A stretch of DNA of 64,000 nucleotides from Mesaphorura yosii (Eukaryota; Arthropoda; Collembola; Poduromorpha; Tullbergiidae): positions 124,001 through 188,000 of the forward strand of contig WIXG01000095.1 of assembly GCA_009869945.1 (NCBI GenBank). The letters run 5' to 3'. The position numbers were made by a program, and so were the translations under genes. Of the stretch, positions 1 through 10,648 are shown one piece after another. Every line of letters starts with the position of its first letter. Positions within the stretch are counted from its first letter, which is position 1. The notes below the pieces were generated by a model that did not search any database, was not told the origin of the DNA, and saw nothing but the letters and a program-made list of their open reading frames with translations.

Positions 1-713
1 GTTGTATTCGCGTATTCTTCACTTTATCAAGTCATGTTCATCACCACGCGCGAGGGCATGCACATAATAATAATTGAGCATAATTGCGAAATGTTTGACC
101 GCCAACAATAATCAATGCAATTACGAACGAATTGACCCTTCGAGAAGCGACTTGTGACCAACGAGTTATAAATGCGTTTTCCGTTTAAAAGTTTTAAATA
201 AAGTCATTATGACGCCACATCGTTTGAAAGCGTTGATTATGATTGAATTGAAAGAAGATATGGGATAGAAGAAATAGCGACAAGAAGTGCAATCAAATGC
301 AGCCAAAGTGCCTAATTATGATTATTGCAGTGTGCGGCAATAGTGTCAATTGCTTCTGAAGCTAATTAACTTGTTGCAATATATATTATCGCAACTAAAA
401 TCACACGGCTTGGACGCAGAATCCACTCCATTCGCAAATACTGCAAAACTAGGCACATCTTTTGACGTTGGTAAACTATTAATGATTACGATAAATGCTG
501 AGATTCTTCAATTAAAAAGCAAAGATTTTCGTTCGATTCGTGACTGCCTAAATATTTGCATTGACTAAGCAAAGAAAAGAAGACAATGGGGTTCGTTGAT
601 TAAATAATTGCTGTATTTGTTCAGAAAGGGATCAAAATCCAGTTGCTGCAAGTCGCTGAACTGTCAAGCATGGTTCTAAAGAATTTCTTTCCTCATATTG
701 CCGAAGAGAAAAT
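1..713. other. Region upstream of the receptor array, no gene seen
   Basis: No open frame here looks like a protein. A TATAAA lies at 167-172 and an AAATAAAG at about 197, so the stretch may include the 3' end of a gene to the left or the promoter and leader of the first receptor gene. Neither can be settled from sequence alone. Confidence 0.4.
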
Positions 714-1957
714 ATGCTGACGCGAAAAGAGCACCAGATTCTGGAGTTCTGTGGGTGGTTCGCATCCGTGACCGCGTTACTCTCATTTTCCTGGAATCGC
801 AAAACCTCCTTGAACCAGTTGTCCGAAATAAACTCAATTTGGAGGCGGGCCATCGGCTACATCAATATTGGAGTTGGTGGATTACATAGTGGTTACTTAC
901 TCGTCCGTTTTCTTCCCGGATTTGGCTACACAAGAGAAGATTGGCAGACATTCCCGTATCCCATTATGCTGCATCTGTTAATGACACTTGCGTACACCGT
1001 CACATTCATTATGCAAGTTCAAGCAGCTCCAAAAGTGAAAGACCTTACATACATCTTCAATCAACTGCTGAGCTTCAACAGAATCAATGGAAAGAAATAT
1101 TTGGCCATCGAATTTGCAGCCCGCACAAAACTAGACCGGTACTTAATCTGGTGTCCTGTGTGCTTCCTCCTCATGTGCACACCTTTCACGGCGCTGTCCA
1201 TCATAAAACCTTTGAACCAGCACAACGTTTATTCGATTCTACCCGATCAATGGCAAAATGGTTGGAGCCTTGCTGTTTGTGTTGGAATCGAGACTTGGAA
1301 CATGATGAAAGCAAGTTCAATGCTGTGGTTCACGTTCTACGTTGAATACGCGTACGTGAAAACGAGCATGTCTTGGATGAAGAAAATTCGGTAAGCACCA
1401 CGATATTAAATTGCAGATCCCAAAATTAGGCTTTGTAACCAATATTATGCTATTCATTTAGCTCAGACTGGCCAGTACCAAAACTGGACTACAAGCTCAG
1501 CTCAGTAAAAATGTACCGGTCTCTGAGTATATTAACAGCGTTGTACAACACTGGATTTTGTTTCACGCTCTTTCCAACTCTGAAAACAACGATGGAAATC
1601 GCAACAATCTTCTTTCTGTATGGAATCCTAAGATTTCATCACACAGCCGAGCTCTGGGTGTACATGATGTTCGTTTTCTTCGCTCCAACATTCATTTCCC
1701 TGCTTATCGGAGGAATTTCATGTATGACGTTCGTTAACGAGTTGTCACTGGAGCTGTTGCATGAATTCAAATTTGCAAGCATGAAAAATACTGAAGGGAC
1801 CGGAGTGGGTGGAAAAGTCCTGAGGAAGATGGTGGGCGCGTGTCAACCCATCTGCTGCAAGATTGCAGGACTCTTTTTCATGGAGAAGCGTACGAAGATA
1901 ATTTACATGTCCATGTTGTTTCAGTCGTTTATTTCTATTCTCATAGCAGTAGCTTGA
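714..1957 (+). CDS. Chemoreceptor-like multi-pass membrane protein R1 (tandem family)
   Basis: Two exons, 714-1390 and 1462-1957 (71-bp GT-AG intron, phase 2), encode about 390 aa. The protein starts MLTRKEHQILEF, the signature N terminus of the whole array, and has about six or seven hydrophobic segments. Its C terminus (GLFFMEKRTK, then IYMSMLFQS) resembles the TM7 motif of arthropod gustatory receptors (TY, five hydrophobic residues, QF) in spacing, including the conserved Gln. A chemoreceptor role is therefore inferred, not proven. Unlike R2-R7, the first family intron, after the FNxIxG codons, is absent here: coding runs on as FNRINGKKYL. A poly(A) signal AATAAA lies at 1997-2002. It could also be a Collembola-specific membrane family unrelated to receptors. 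Confidence 0.85.
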
Positions 1958-2199
1958 AATTGAACCAATTAAATTCACGTGCTGGCAATCGGCTTGAATA
2001 AATAGCAAGAAACAATTAACAATTTTATGAGTTAACTCAGATTATTATCGGCTACCGGAGCATGGAATTGCTAAGCAAAGAGAGAAATGGCTGAAAGTTA
2101 CCAATTTTCCCTGAGACCTTTCCTTAATTATCGGTCACGTACGAATGCTTGCGATTCTGTACCTAATTTCACCTCCAAATCACATCAGACAGAACCAAG

Positions 2200-3467
2200 A
2201 TGCTGACTCGGAGTGAACACAGACTTCTCGAATTCTACGGCTGGTGGGCGTCACGCTCGGCACTGTTTCCATTTTCATGGGATCCAAACTCTTTCTGCAC
2301 GCTGTCTGCTACAAAATCAATTTGGTGGAAAATCATTGGATATTTGAACCTGGCTCTTTCTGCCTTGCATGTGACTTACTTGTTTCTACGCTTCTTAGAC
2401 TACACGGACCAGGAGTACAAGGGATTTGATTATCAAATTGTAATTCAAGTGCTCATGGCGCTCACCAGTGTCCTGGTCCTCCTCATGCAGATCCAAGGCA
2501 CAAAAAACGCGGACACACTTGCAGTAATTATAAATCAGTTGCTGCATTTCAACAAAATTCAAGGTAAGGTCCACAACTTAATGTCTGGCAAAGAGACCCA
2601 TGACTCATGAGTCTTCATCGCAGGCAAAAAGTATTTGGGCAAGGAATTTGCAGAGCCCACGCGGTTGGAGAAAGTTTTTTGGATCCTACCCGGAGTCATG
2701 ACCTCTGGCTGTCTGCCCTTTCCAATTCTATTCATCATGAAGCCATACAACAAATACACTTTCTTTTCAATGGTCCCGGCTCCCTGGCAGACATGGTGGA
2801 TTCTCGGAATTTGTGTGGCATTGGAAATGTGGACACTTGTCAAAGGAATAACATGTAATTGGTTCACATTTTATGTTGGGTACGCGTACGTAGCTACTAA
2901 CAAGTTCTGGCTTCGAAGGCTTGGGTAAACATCCTAGAATTTAACTCGCTAGTCGCTATGAATTAATGGCTTTTACGGGGTAACAGTTCAGAATGGAATT
3001 CTGAAGGACTCGACAAGAAGGACAAGTATCTAAGGACTTATCGTTCTCTAACCATTTTGTCAACGCTTTACAACAACGGATTTTGCTCAACTCTCTTCCC
3101 GAGTCTGAAGACCTGTTGCGAAATATGCACGATTCTTTGCCTGTTTGGAACAATCAGACTGCATCATATTGAAATCTGGATCTATTTCATGTTCCCTCTG
3201 TTTGCGATGTTTGTTCTCTGGCAGCTCACAAGCACGATTTCGCATATGGCCCAGATTTCTGAACTGTCTCTTGAGCTGCTGCATAAATTCAAGTTCACAC
3301 GCGTTCAAACCAACGTAGAAAATCGCGTGGTGAAGAAAATGGTGGCTTCTTGTCAACCGATCTATTGCACAATTGGCAGGCTCTTCTTCATGGAGAAGTC
3401 TACCAAGATCATTTACATCTCAATGCTATTTCAGTCATTTATTTCGATTTTGGTAGGACTAGCTTGA
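2200..3467 (+). CDS. Chemoreceptor-like multi-pass membrane protein R2
   Basis: Three exons, 2200-2563, 2624-2924 and 2987-3467, give about 381 aa. Both family introns are present (60 and 62 bp, phases 1 and 2). The start MLTRSEHRLLEF matches the array signature. The motif WFTFYVGYAYV in the middle and GRLFFMEKSTKIIYIS at the end are shared with R1, R3 and R4. Predicted topology is six to seven transmembrane segments with a short N terminus before the FPFSW motif. This copy has the apparent ancestral intron layout. Gustatory-receptor-like function is inferred from topology and the C-terminal motif only. Confidence 0.85.
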
Positions 3468-3920
3468 ATCCGATAAGAATTTTGCATCAAAACGTGTGTA
3501 CAGTGTAGCCATTTTCAGTTGTTTCATCATCTCCTGAATTCTATTTCAGTTTTTTCAATTAGAAGACTTTTACTAAAATATTGTGTAATGTGTGTTATTT
3601 CAGAGTAAAACAACTTGAACATTTATACGAGAGCACTTTGCATTAATTTTTTCAGAATTGAGTAGATCTTAGAATTAACTTGAAGCAAAATATTTGACGT
3701 GTGTAAACAAGAAAGAAAGTAAATTCTTGTAGTTTGAAGTGATGTTGATCTCTCGTCCACGCAATTTCTTTCTATTTTATCAACAAATGTTAAAGCGATT
3801 GTCGTGATTAGTTATGAGTCTGTTTTGTATTTGCTTCTGGCAAACACAGACAATCTATTTTGGCGAGTGGTTACTTCGATAAGGTTGCGCCACGTCAAAT
3901 TACACCGCGCCATTTCCAAA
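3468..3920. other. Intergenic spacer R2-R3
   Basis: AT-rich spacer of 453 bp. A longer open frame reaches back to 3804, but every family member starts at MLT(R/K), which here is at 3921, so the extra codons are taken as 5' leader. No other feature is seen. Confidence 0.5.
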
Positions 3921-5147
3921 ATGCTGACCCGAAAAGAGCATCGTATGTTGGAATTCTGCTGTTCTTATTCATCCGCCATTTTGTTTCCGTTTTCCTGGAA
4001 CCCACACGCTTTCAACCAGCTGAGTGAAAGGAAGTCGCGTCGGTGGAAGCTTGTTGGATGGGGAAATGTGGCTCTCATGGGACTCAATGCAACGTCCATC
4101 ACGATTCGATTTATCCCTGGGCTTGGCTATACGAAGGAGGAATTTCATGACCTGCATTATTCAATTCTTTTACACACAGCAATGATAATCGGCTTCTGGA
4201 CAACGTTTATCATGCAAGTTCAGGCTACTGTTTATGCTAGTGAGCTGACCGCCTTCATAAATCAGTTGCTGCATTACAACGGAATACAAGGTACGTCTTT
4301 CTTTGGATTTCTTGCCGCAAGAGTACCCTACAACGTTTTAAAATTCCTTACGCGAACAGGTAAAAAATATCTAGGCGTGGAGTTTGCGCAGCCAAAGAAT
4401 TCAGAGAAAATGCTGATCGTGATGCCACTATACTTGCTGATGCTTTGCATGGTGATCCCTCTGCTATCAGCCATAAAACCCGGTCATAAATACGACTACT
4501 ACACAATGGTCCCTACTCGCTGGAGAAATAACTGGGTATTGGCATTTTGCGTTACGTACCAAGCGTGGCAAATGATAAAAGCTGTATCAATTAATTGGTT
4601 CACCTTTTACGTTGGCTACGCCTATGTCAAGACGAACAAGTGCTGGTTGCGGGAGCTCAGCTCTCAATGGACTCGCCAGACGCTTGAAGGCAAGAAAAAT
4701 ATTCTGCAAACCTACCGTTCTCTCACTTTGATGTCAACTTTATTCAATAATGGATACTGTTCAACTTTGTTCCCGGCTCTCAAGACCTGCTTGGAGGCGA
4801 TCGCGATCTTTTGCCTGTTCGGGGCGATTCGATTCCACCATATCGAGCTCTGGGTTTACATGATCTTTCCCCTGGGCGCACCCTTCGTGCTTATGCAAGT
4901 GATCAGTGCAATTTCAAGCATGGCGGACGTTTCCGAACTCTCAGTCCAACTCCTCTTCAAATTCAGGTTCATTAACACCGGAAGAGCAAATGAGGGACAA
5001 GGTCTCACATTGAAGAAAGCCGTAAATTCTTGCCAGCCAATTTATTGTAGGATTGGACGGCTGTTTTTCATGGAGAAGCGCACGAAGATCATTTACATGT
5101 CGATGCTGTTCCAATCATTTATTTCGATCTTGATAGGAATAGCTTGA
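3921..5147 (+). CDS. Chemoreceptor-like multi-pass membrane protein R3
   Basis: Two exons, 3921-4290 and 4360-5147, give about 385 aa. The start is set by the MLTRKEHRMLEF signature. Intron 1 (4291-4359) is 69 bp, a multiple of three, and has no in-frame stop, so a transcript keeping it would still be open with 23 extra residues (see findings). The second family intron is missing: coding runs straight through FWLRELSSQW-type sequence (WLRELSSQWTRQ). The hydrophobic profile and C-terminal motif are as in R4, its closest paralogue. Its last 126 bp include a 108-bp tract identical to R4. Possible poly(A) signal at 5309-5314. Receptor function is inferred. Confidence 0.87.
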   Translation: MLTRKEHRMLEFCCSYSSAILFPFSWNPHAFNQLSERKSRRWKLVGWGNVALMGLNATSITIRFIPGLGYTKEEFHDLHYSILLHTAMIIGFWTTFIMQVQATVYASELTAFINQLLHYNGIQGTSFFGFLAARVPYNVLKFLTRTGKKYLGVEFAQPKNSEKMLIVMPLYLLMLCMVIPLLSAIKPGHKYDYYTMVPTRWRNNWVLAFCVTYQAWQMIKAVSINWFTFYVGYAYVKTNKCWLRELSSQWTRQTLEGKKNILQTYRSLTLMSTLFNNGYCSTLFPALKTCLEAIAIFCLFGAIRFHHIELWVYMIFPLGAPFVLMQVISAISSMADVSELSVQLLFKFRFINTGRANEGQGLTLKKAVNSCQPIYCRIGRLFFMEKRTKIIYMSMLFQSFISILIGIA

Positions 5148-5482
5148 ATCTAAGAAGAATCTTACATAAAGAGCCATTTACGGTGATTTATTGATTTGGC
5201 TGCACAAACAACAATTTGGCCGCATCGTCTCGAATTCATTAGATAAATATAACGTGAGACGTGGTCAGATCTGTCTACACAATTTCGAAAAGTCTCTACC
5301 AATATTTGAATAAAAAATGTCTGTTCAATGTGGTCAGTTCTGTTTGTTTCTGAGAATATGAACTGCAGGTATTTACACTCCACTTTGGTAAGATTGCCGA
5401 CCGGATTTTGAAGTGAACTTTGGATTGGTGACGAAAAACCATATCGCATTTGAGTGCTATACTGAGTAGACGCAAGTACGAA
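5148..5482. other. Intergenic spacer R3-R4
   Basis: 335-bp spacer with the likely 3' UTR of R3 (AATAAA at 5309-5314) and the leader of R4. Nothing else seen. Confidence 0.5.
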
Positions 5483-6708
5483 ATGCTGACCCGAAAAGAA
5501 CACCGTATGTTGGAGTTCTGCTGCTACTATGCATCAGCCATTTTATTTCCATTCTCCTGGAATGCGTGTGCTTTCAACCAGCTGACAGAAAGAAAGTCAA
5601 TTTTTTGGAAAATTGTTGGTTGGGCAAATGTGACTTTCGTGGGACTTCATGCGACATTCATCACAGCTCGTTTCATTCCTGGACTTGGCTACACAAGGAA
5701 GGATTTCCACGACCTGCACTACCCAATAATCTTCCACACTGGAACAATGATTGGCTTTTGGACCACATTTATCATGCAAGTTCTGGCTACTGTTTACGCC
5801 AGTGAGTTGGCTGGTTTCATAAATCAGTTGCTTCGTTATAACAAAATACAAGGTGAGCTCCTTTACTTCGTGAATTACACACACCTTTGGCTTCTAAAAA
5901 TTCAATTTATCTCTGTGCAGGAAAGAAATATTTGGCAATGAAATTTTCACCACCCAAAAAGTCAGACAAGCTGCTAGTCGCGATGCCACTTTATTTCCTT
6001 GTGGTTTGCATGATGATTCCTCTGTTGTCAGCCATAAAACCTGGTCACAAGTACGACTACTATTCAATAATTCCTCTTCACTGGAGAAATGGCCGTGTGT
6101 TGGCGGCGTGTGTTGCGTACCAAGCGTGGCAGATGATAAAAGCTGTGGCAATTGATTGGTTCGCTTTCTACATCTTATATGCGTACGTGAAATCGAACAA
6201 ATTCTGGTTGCGGGAGCTCAGCTCCCGATGGACTTCTCGGACTTTCGATTGTAAGAAGAATGTCTTACGAACGTACAGATCTCTGACTTTGATGTCGACC
6301 CTGTACAACAATGGATTCTGCTCAACTCTGTTCCCAATTTTTAAAACCTGCTTGGAAGCAATTACGATCTTTTGCCTGTTTGGTTCTATTCGCTTTCGTC
6401 ACATCGAACTCTGGATTTACATGATTTTTCCTTTGGCCGTGCCCTTCATGCTTATGCAAGTGACCAGCGCAATCTCAACAATGGCAGATGTGTCCGAGCT
6501 CTCGCTACAGCTACTTTTCAAATTGAAATTTCTGAACAGCGGAAACACGGCCACGGGGCAGGGCCTCGCTCTGAGAAAATCTGTAAATTCTTGCCAGCCA
6601 ATTTATTGTAGGATTGGACGGCTGTTTTTCATGGAGAAGCGCACGAAGATCATTTACATGTCGATGCTGTTCCAATCATTTATTTCGATCCTGATTGCAG
6701 TGACTTAA
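5483..6708 (+). CDS. Chemoreceptor-like multi-pass membrane protein R4
   Basis: Two exons, 5483-5852 and 5921-6708, give about 385 aa, the same exon lengths as R3. The start MLTRKEHRMLEF is at 5483. By eye, hydrophobic segments lie near residues 42-64, 81-105, 139-160, 180-208, 255-275, 280-305 and 362-383, consistent with a seven-pass protein. The final segment carries GRLFFMEKRTK and IYMSMLFQS, similar to gustatory-receptor TM7. The second family intron is absent, as in R3, so that loss predates the R3-R4 duplication or was copied between them. AATAAA at 6782-6787. Ligand and cell type are unknown. Confidence 0.87.
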
Positions 6709-7153
6709 CGAGGAAATCGTTATTGGTCAATTGGTCGTGGAAGAATGTCAAAGAAACATCAGCTACAATTAAATTTTAAAAAATAAAATCGTTATGCTGG
6801 CTCCGACAATTGTATCTGAAAATGATTACCGTTGAGCTCTAAATCTCGATTGCTGACGTTTCTGGCTCATGACCGTGTAATTACGCCTTGTCGTAATTCT
6901 ACATTTTCATAGTTGGTTAAATGGGAACGGGACATGAGACATACAAGGCTTGACGATATCCAATATCGGAATCCATTATCCGATTATTAATCACCGACCA
7001 GAATTAGAAAATTTCGTCGGTTAGTACCAATTTATGTAAAAGTGAGACAGCATATTACGAAATATGTCGAGAAAACCGTCATTTGTTTTTTGAACCTCTC
7101 AGGGAGTTGCCATCACTAAATGCTGAGAGCCCTGCCGAGTCAGGCATGCCACC
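6709..7153. other. Intergenic spacer R4-R5
   Basis: 445 bp with the R4 poly(A) signal (6782-6787). The only notable site is the strong Kozak context GCCACCATG directly at the R5 start. Confidence 0.5.
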
Positions 7154-8434
7154 ATGCTGACCAGGAAGGAGCATCGAATGCTGGAACTGTGCGTCCTGTT
7201 CGCAGCAATCACGATCTTTCCCTTCTCTTGGAATTCGCACTCCTTCAATAAAGTACCTGTGGCTGTCACAAAATCAACTTGGTTGCGGTGGGTCCGCTTT
7301 ATAAATGCGGGGCTTACCGGAGCGCACGCTGTGTTCGTAATCGTGCGCCTGATTCCTGGATTTGGGTACACTCAACATGATTTTCAGACGCTGCACTATT
7401 CAGTCTTGCTGCAGGTGTTGATGGCGATCGCATTCTCAACAACGGCCATAATGCAACTTCAGACCGTGCTTAATCCCAGTGACCTCGTCACGGTTCTTAA
7501 CCAGTTGCTGCATTTCAATAAGACACAGGGTAAGTAAATATCTTGAGCACAAATCGAGAAAATGATGAATATTAAGAGCAAGGAATTGAACCATAGGGCG
7601 AAAGCACTTTAGCAAGGAATTCGCTGACCCATCCAAGCTTGACAAGTTGTTTTACATCTTGCCAGTGTATTGACCTTCTTTTGCATGATTGCCCCGGTGC
7701 TTTCTATCGTCAAACCCTTTCACAAGTTCAACTTTTATTCAATGCTACCGACTCAGTGGCAAAACTGCTGGACTCTTGGGGTTTGTGTTGGGCTTGAGAC
7801 TTGGACTATACTCAAAATGATGAATATTAACTGGTTCTCATTTTTTCTTGGCTACTCTTACTTAAAGACGAGCATATTCTGGTTGAAGGCTCTGAGGTAA
7901 GGCGAATTCCAAGATAAGCTATATTTACTCTTTGAAATGACGAGAACGTTCTATGTTTTTCTTATTTTAACTTCCAGGATTCAAGATCAGGAGGCAGACA
8001 CACTGGCGTTAGAAACGTACCGCTCTCTGAACATCTTGTCGACCATGTACAACAATGGATTTTGCTCCACGCTTTACGCAACGTTAAAGACGTGCTTGGA
8101 AGGGTGCGCATTCTTCTGTCTGTATTGCACCATCAGATTTCACCATGTTGCAGAGTTTTGGGTGTACATGCTCTTCCCGCTCGCTTCTCCGTTCATTTTA
8201 GGACAGTTGGTTAGCACAATCTCGTTTATGGCCGACGTGTCCGGTCTGTCCATTGAATTGATTCGCTCATTTAAGTTAGTTTGTCATGATCCTGTGCTCA
8301 AGAAACTCGCCAGTTCTTGCAAACCATTGCATTGTATCGTAGCTGGGATTTTTGCGATAGAGAAATCGACAAAGATTTTGTACATGTACATTCTGCTCCA
8401 GTCCTTCATCTCAATCTTGATCGCAATCGTTTGA
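7154..8434 (+). pseudogene. Chemoreceptor-like protein R5 with one frameshift
   Basis: Exons 7154-7529, 7597-7896 and 7978-8434 follow the R2 layout (introns 67 and 81 bp, phases 1 and 2). The start has a perfect Kozak context and MLTRKEHRMLEL. Exon 2 is 300 bp where R2 and R7 have 301. At about 7667-7670 the frame that reads KLFYILPVY meets TGA, and the family-like sequence (FFCMIAPVLSIVKPF) resumes in another frame, so one base of a T run appears to be missing. Everything else, including splice sites and the C terminus (YMYILLQSFIS), is intact. It is either a very young pseudogene or an intact gene with a one-base assembly error. AATAAA at 8676-8681. Confidence 0.75.
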
Positions 8435-8870
8435 ACGGGGTTAATTCGGTGAATTTATTAATTACATTAGATGTACTAAAGATTCCCGGCATTCATAAAC
8501 GTCCCTGTTTCTCATTGACACTTCAGTGAGCAACAACTATTTAATCATTCTGTTTGATCATTCTGTTGAGGCTGACGCCAATTAAAATTCATACTTTTCC
8601 TCACTCTATGAGACTGTATACTTATAAAGATTTAGGATTTACAAGATTTCGAAATGGATATGTTAGAGCGTGAATAATAAACTAACTCATGGAGCATTCG
8701 CGTTTCTCAAATTGTGCAGATGGAGGTTGAAGGACAAATTAATTTTTGAAGCACTCAATCTCACACAATATCACAGGCTTCTTTTCTTGTTCGCAAAGAA
8801 AGGCAAAAGATTCTCCATTCTCGTAAAATCTGAGTCAAGTTAGTGCACAATCAGCGCTCTCCTTCTCAAG
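8435..8870. other. Intergenic spacer between R5 and the BTB gene
   Basis: 436 bp with a poly(A) signal at 8676-8681 for R5 and the presumed leader of the BTB gene. No further feature is seen. Confidence 0.45.
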
Positions 8871-10009
8871 ATGAGTTACCAGCCAGAATTGTCCGACGAT
8901 GGCGAGGCCGAGATTGACTGGCAATCCAATCAAACTACAATCCAGGACGCCAACGCTTATCTGCTGGAAACGGAAACTTACTCGGACGTCACATTTATTG
9001 TCGGAGAGCAACGTGAGACTGTTCGAGCCCACAAATTCATACTTATGTCACGCTCCCTCGTGTTCGAGGCCATGTTTCAGCGCTGGGAAAAAGATTACGA
9101 CTGTGAAGTGGAAGTGAGTGAAGTCAGCGTCCCGGCTTTCAAAGCCTTTCTGAAGGTAAACGAATTGCAAGGCGATAATTAACTCCATTTTTAGTTGTCC
9201 TAATCTCGGCATTTGCTTTGAACTTGGCATGGCATTTTTAGTTCCTGTACACTAACGATTTCTCGAAAGTCGCACTGGACGCTGGACAAGTCTTGTACCT
9301 TGCACACAAGTACGACACCAAAGTGCTGGCTGCAATCTGCTCCAACCTGATGAACGATTCCATTTCATTGAACAACGCTCTACGAATTTACAAGCTGGCC
9401 AAGAGTCTGGAGCAGTCTGAACTGATGATCAAGGCGAAGAACTTCATCCTGCGGAATGCACGCGACATTTTTACACAGACACAATTCCTGAACACGGAGA
9501 TCGAATTGCTGTACGCGTTCGTGTCGTGTGATAACCTAATCATTGACGAACTCGAGCTTTTCCGTGCCATCATGCGTTGGGCTGAGAATCAGTGCCGTCT
9601 CAAGTGCATCGACAACACAGGCGAGAACAAAAGGATGGTTCTGGACCGACTTCTGACACTCATCCGGTTCCCAATAATGGATCCAAGGGATTTCACATCA
9701 GAAGTGGTGCATAAGCACAATGGAGTCCTCAACGATGATGAAATCATACAGCTGTACGTGTACTACAACTCCCGTAATGAAGTGCGCAATTCCCTGCCGC
9801 CAATGCCTTTCAGCTCGGCGAAGCGTGACCTTTCAAAATATGAAGAGCATCACACATTTCCGCCCCTCAAAACTTCCAGTACGGTGGGGCAACGCATTCA
9901 GACTTTGCCCACCTCTACGACTGGTGGCTTTGCAAAGTGCGTTGGAAAAGGAAGCAAGTCAAGCTCAAGACGTGCAAGCTCCAATTGGTTTCGAAAATAC
10001 ATTCATTAA
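8871..10009 (+). CDS. BTB-BACK domain protein, BTBD3/BTBD6-like, without PHR domain
   Basis: Exons 8871-9155 and 9242-10009 (86-bp intron, phase 0) give 350 aa. Residues about 30-125 form a BTB/POZ domain (YSDVTFIVGEQ, then VRAHKFILMSRSLVFEAMF, then FLYTNDF and VLYLAHKYD across the splice). Residues about 130-250 match the BACK domain of the BTBD1/2/3/6 group (AIMRWAENQC, LLTLIRFPIMDPRDF). Such proteins usually recruit CUL3 through BTB and continue into a PHR domain. Here the protein ends in a Ser/Thr-rich tail of roughly 90 residues instead, so the substrate-binding half is missing or replaced. It interrupts the receptor array between R5 and R6. AATAAA at 10060-10065. A role as CUL3 adaptor is inferred from family. 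Confidence 0.9.
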
Positions 10010-10648
10010 TGGGTCAATTGGTGCTTTGTAATCTCGTTTACGAGTCAGTAATCTAGGTCAATAAACATTTAGCTAGCCTATACAACGCTACATTTAACTT
10101 GTAATAACGTCGATTTAATATTAATTTTTTGTGATTCTTTTTAAGGCTCCGACTCGTCAATTCTGAGGTGGCTTGCAGCAGCGGCTGTCGCGAATCCGCA
10201 AATCGAGTGCTTGAACGGAAAATGTTCCTCTGGTGCTAATAGTAATCATGTTTAGTTTCTAAATTATTTAGATATTAGTATGGATTTTATCTGCTCTGGC
10301 CATTAAAGGGCCGTTGGTTGAAAGGTAGGAAAGCCATTTAAGATTTGACGGAAGCAGAATCGGATTTATGGTGGGCGCATTTGTTGATTCTTCCGACAAA
10401 AAAAATAGACTTTTGGGCAATCATTGACTGCTTATACCCGATTGACTTCAGACATAACTATTTTATATATCTTTTACCTTGAGTAGTATTTGCAACTGTC
10501 AAATAGCTATTCATTCAATTTCGCGTTCAAACGTACTTATTCGACATTTCAACTGACCGCGAACTTTTCTTGCCATTCGCCTTACGGAAATAGACAGCTA
10601 AACAGCCAAAACACTTTCAAGTGCCGGTTCAACTGCGACCCAATTAAG
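10010..10648. other. Intergenic spacer between BTB gene and R6
   Basis: 639 bp with the BTB poly(A) signal at 10060-10065. An open frame reaches from 10490 into R6, but the signature Met at 10649 is the likely former start. No other feature. Confidence 0.45.

Noticed and set aside
350-568. 72-codon frame upstream of R1
   Set aside because: Starts from a non-ATG codon, is short, and has no similarity to the receptor N terminus or anything else recognised.
3804-3920. Upstream extension of the R3 reading frame
   Set aside because: All paralogues begin at the MLT(R/K)xEH Met; the extension has no counterpart in other copies.
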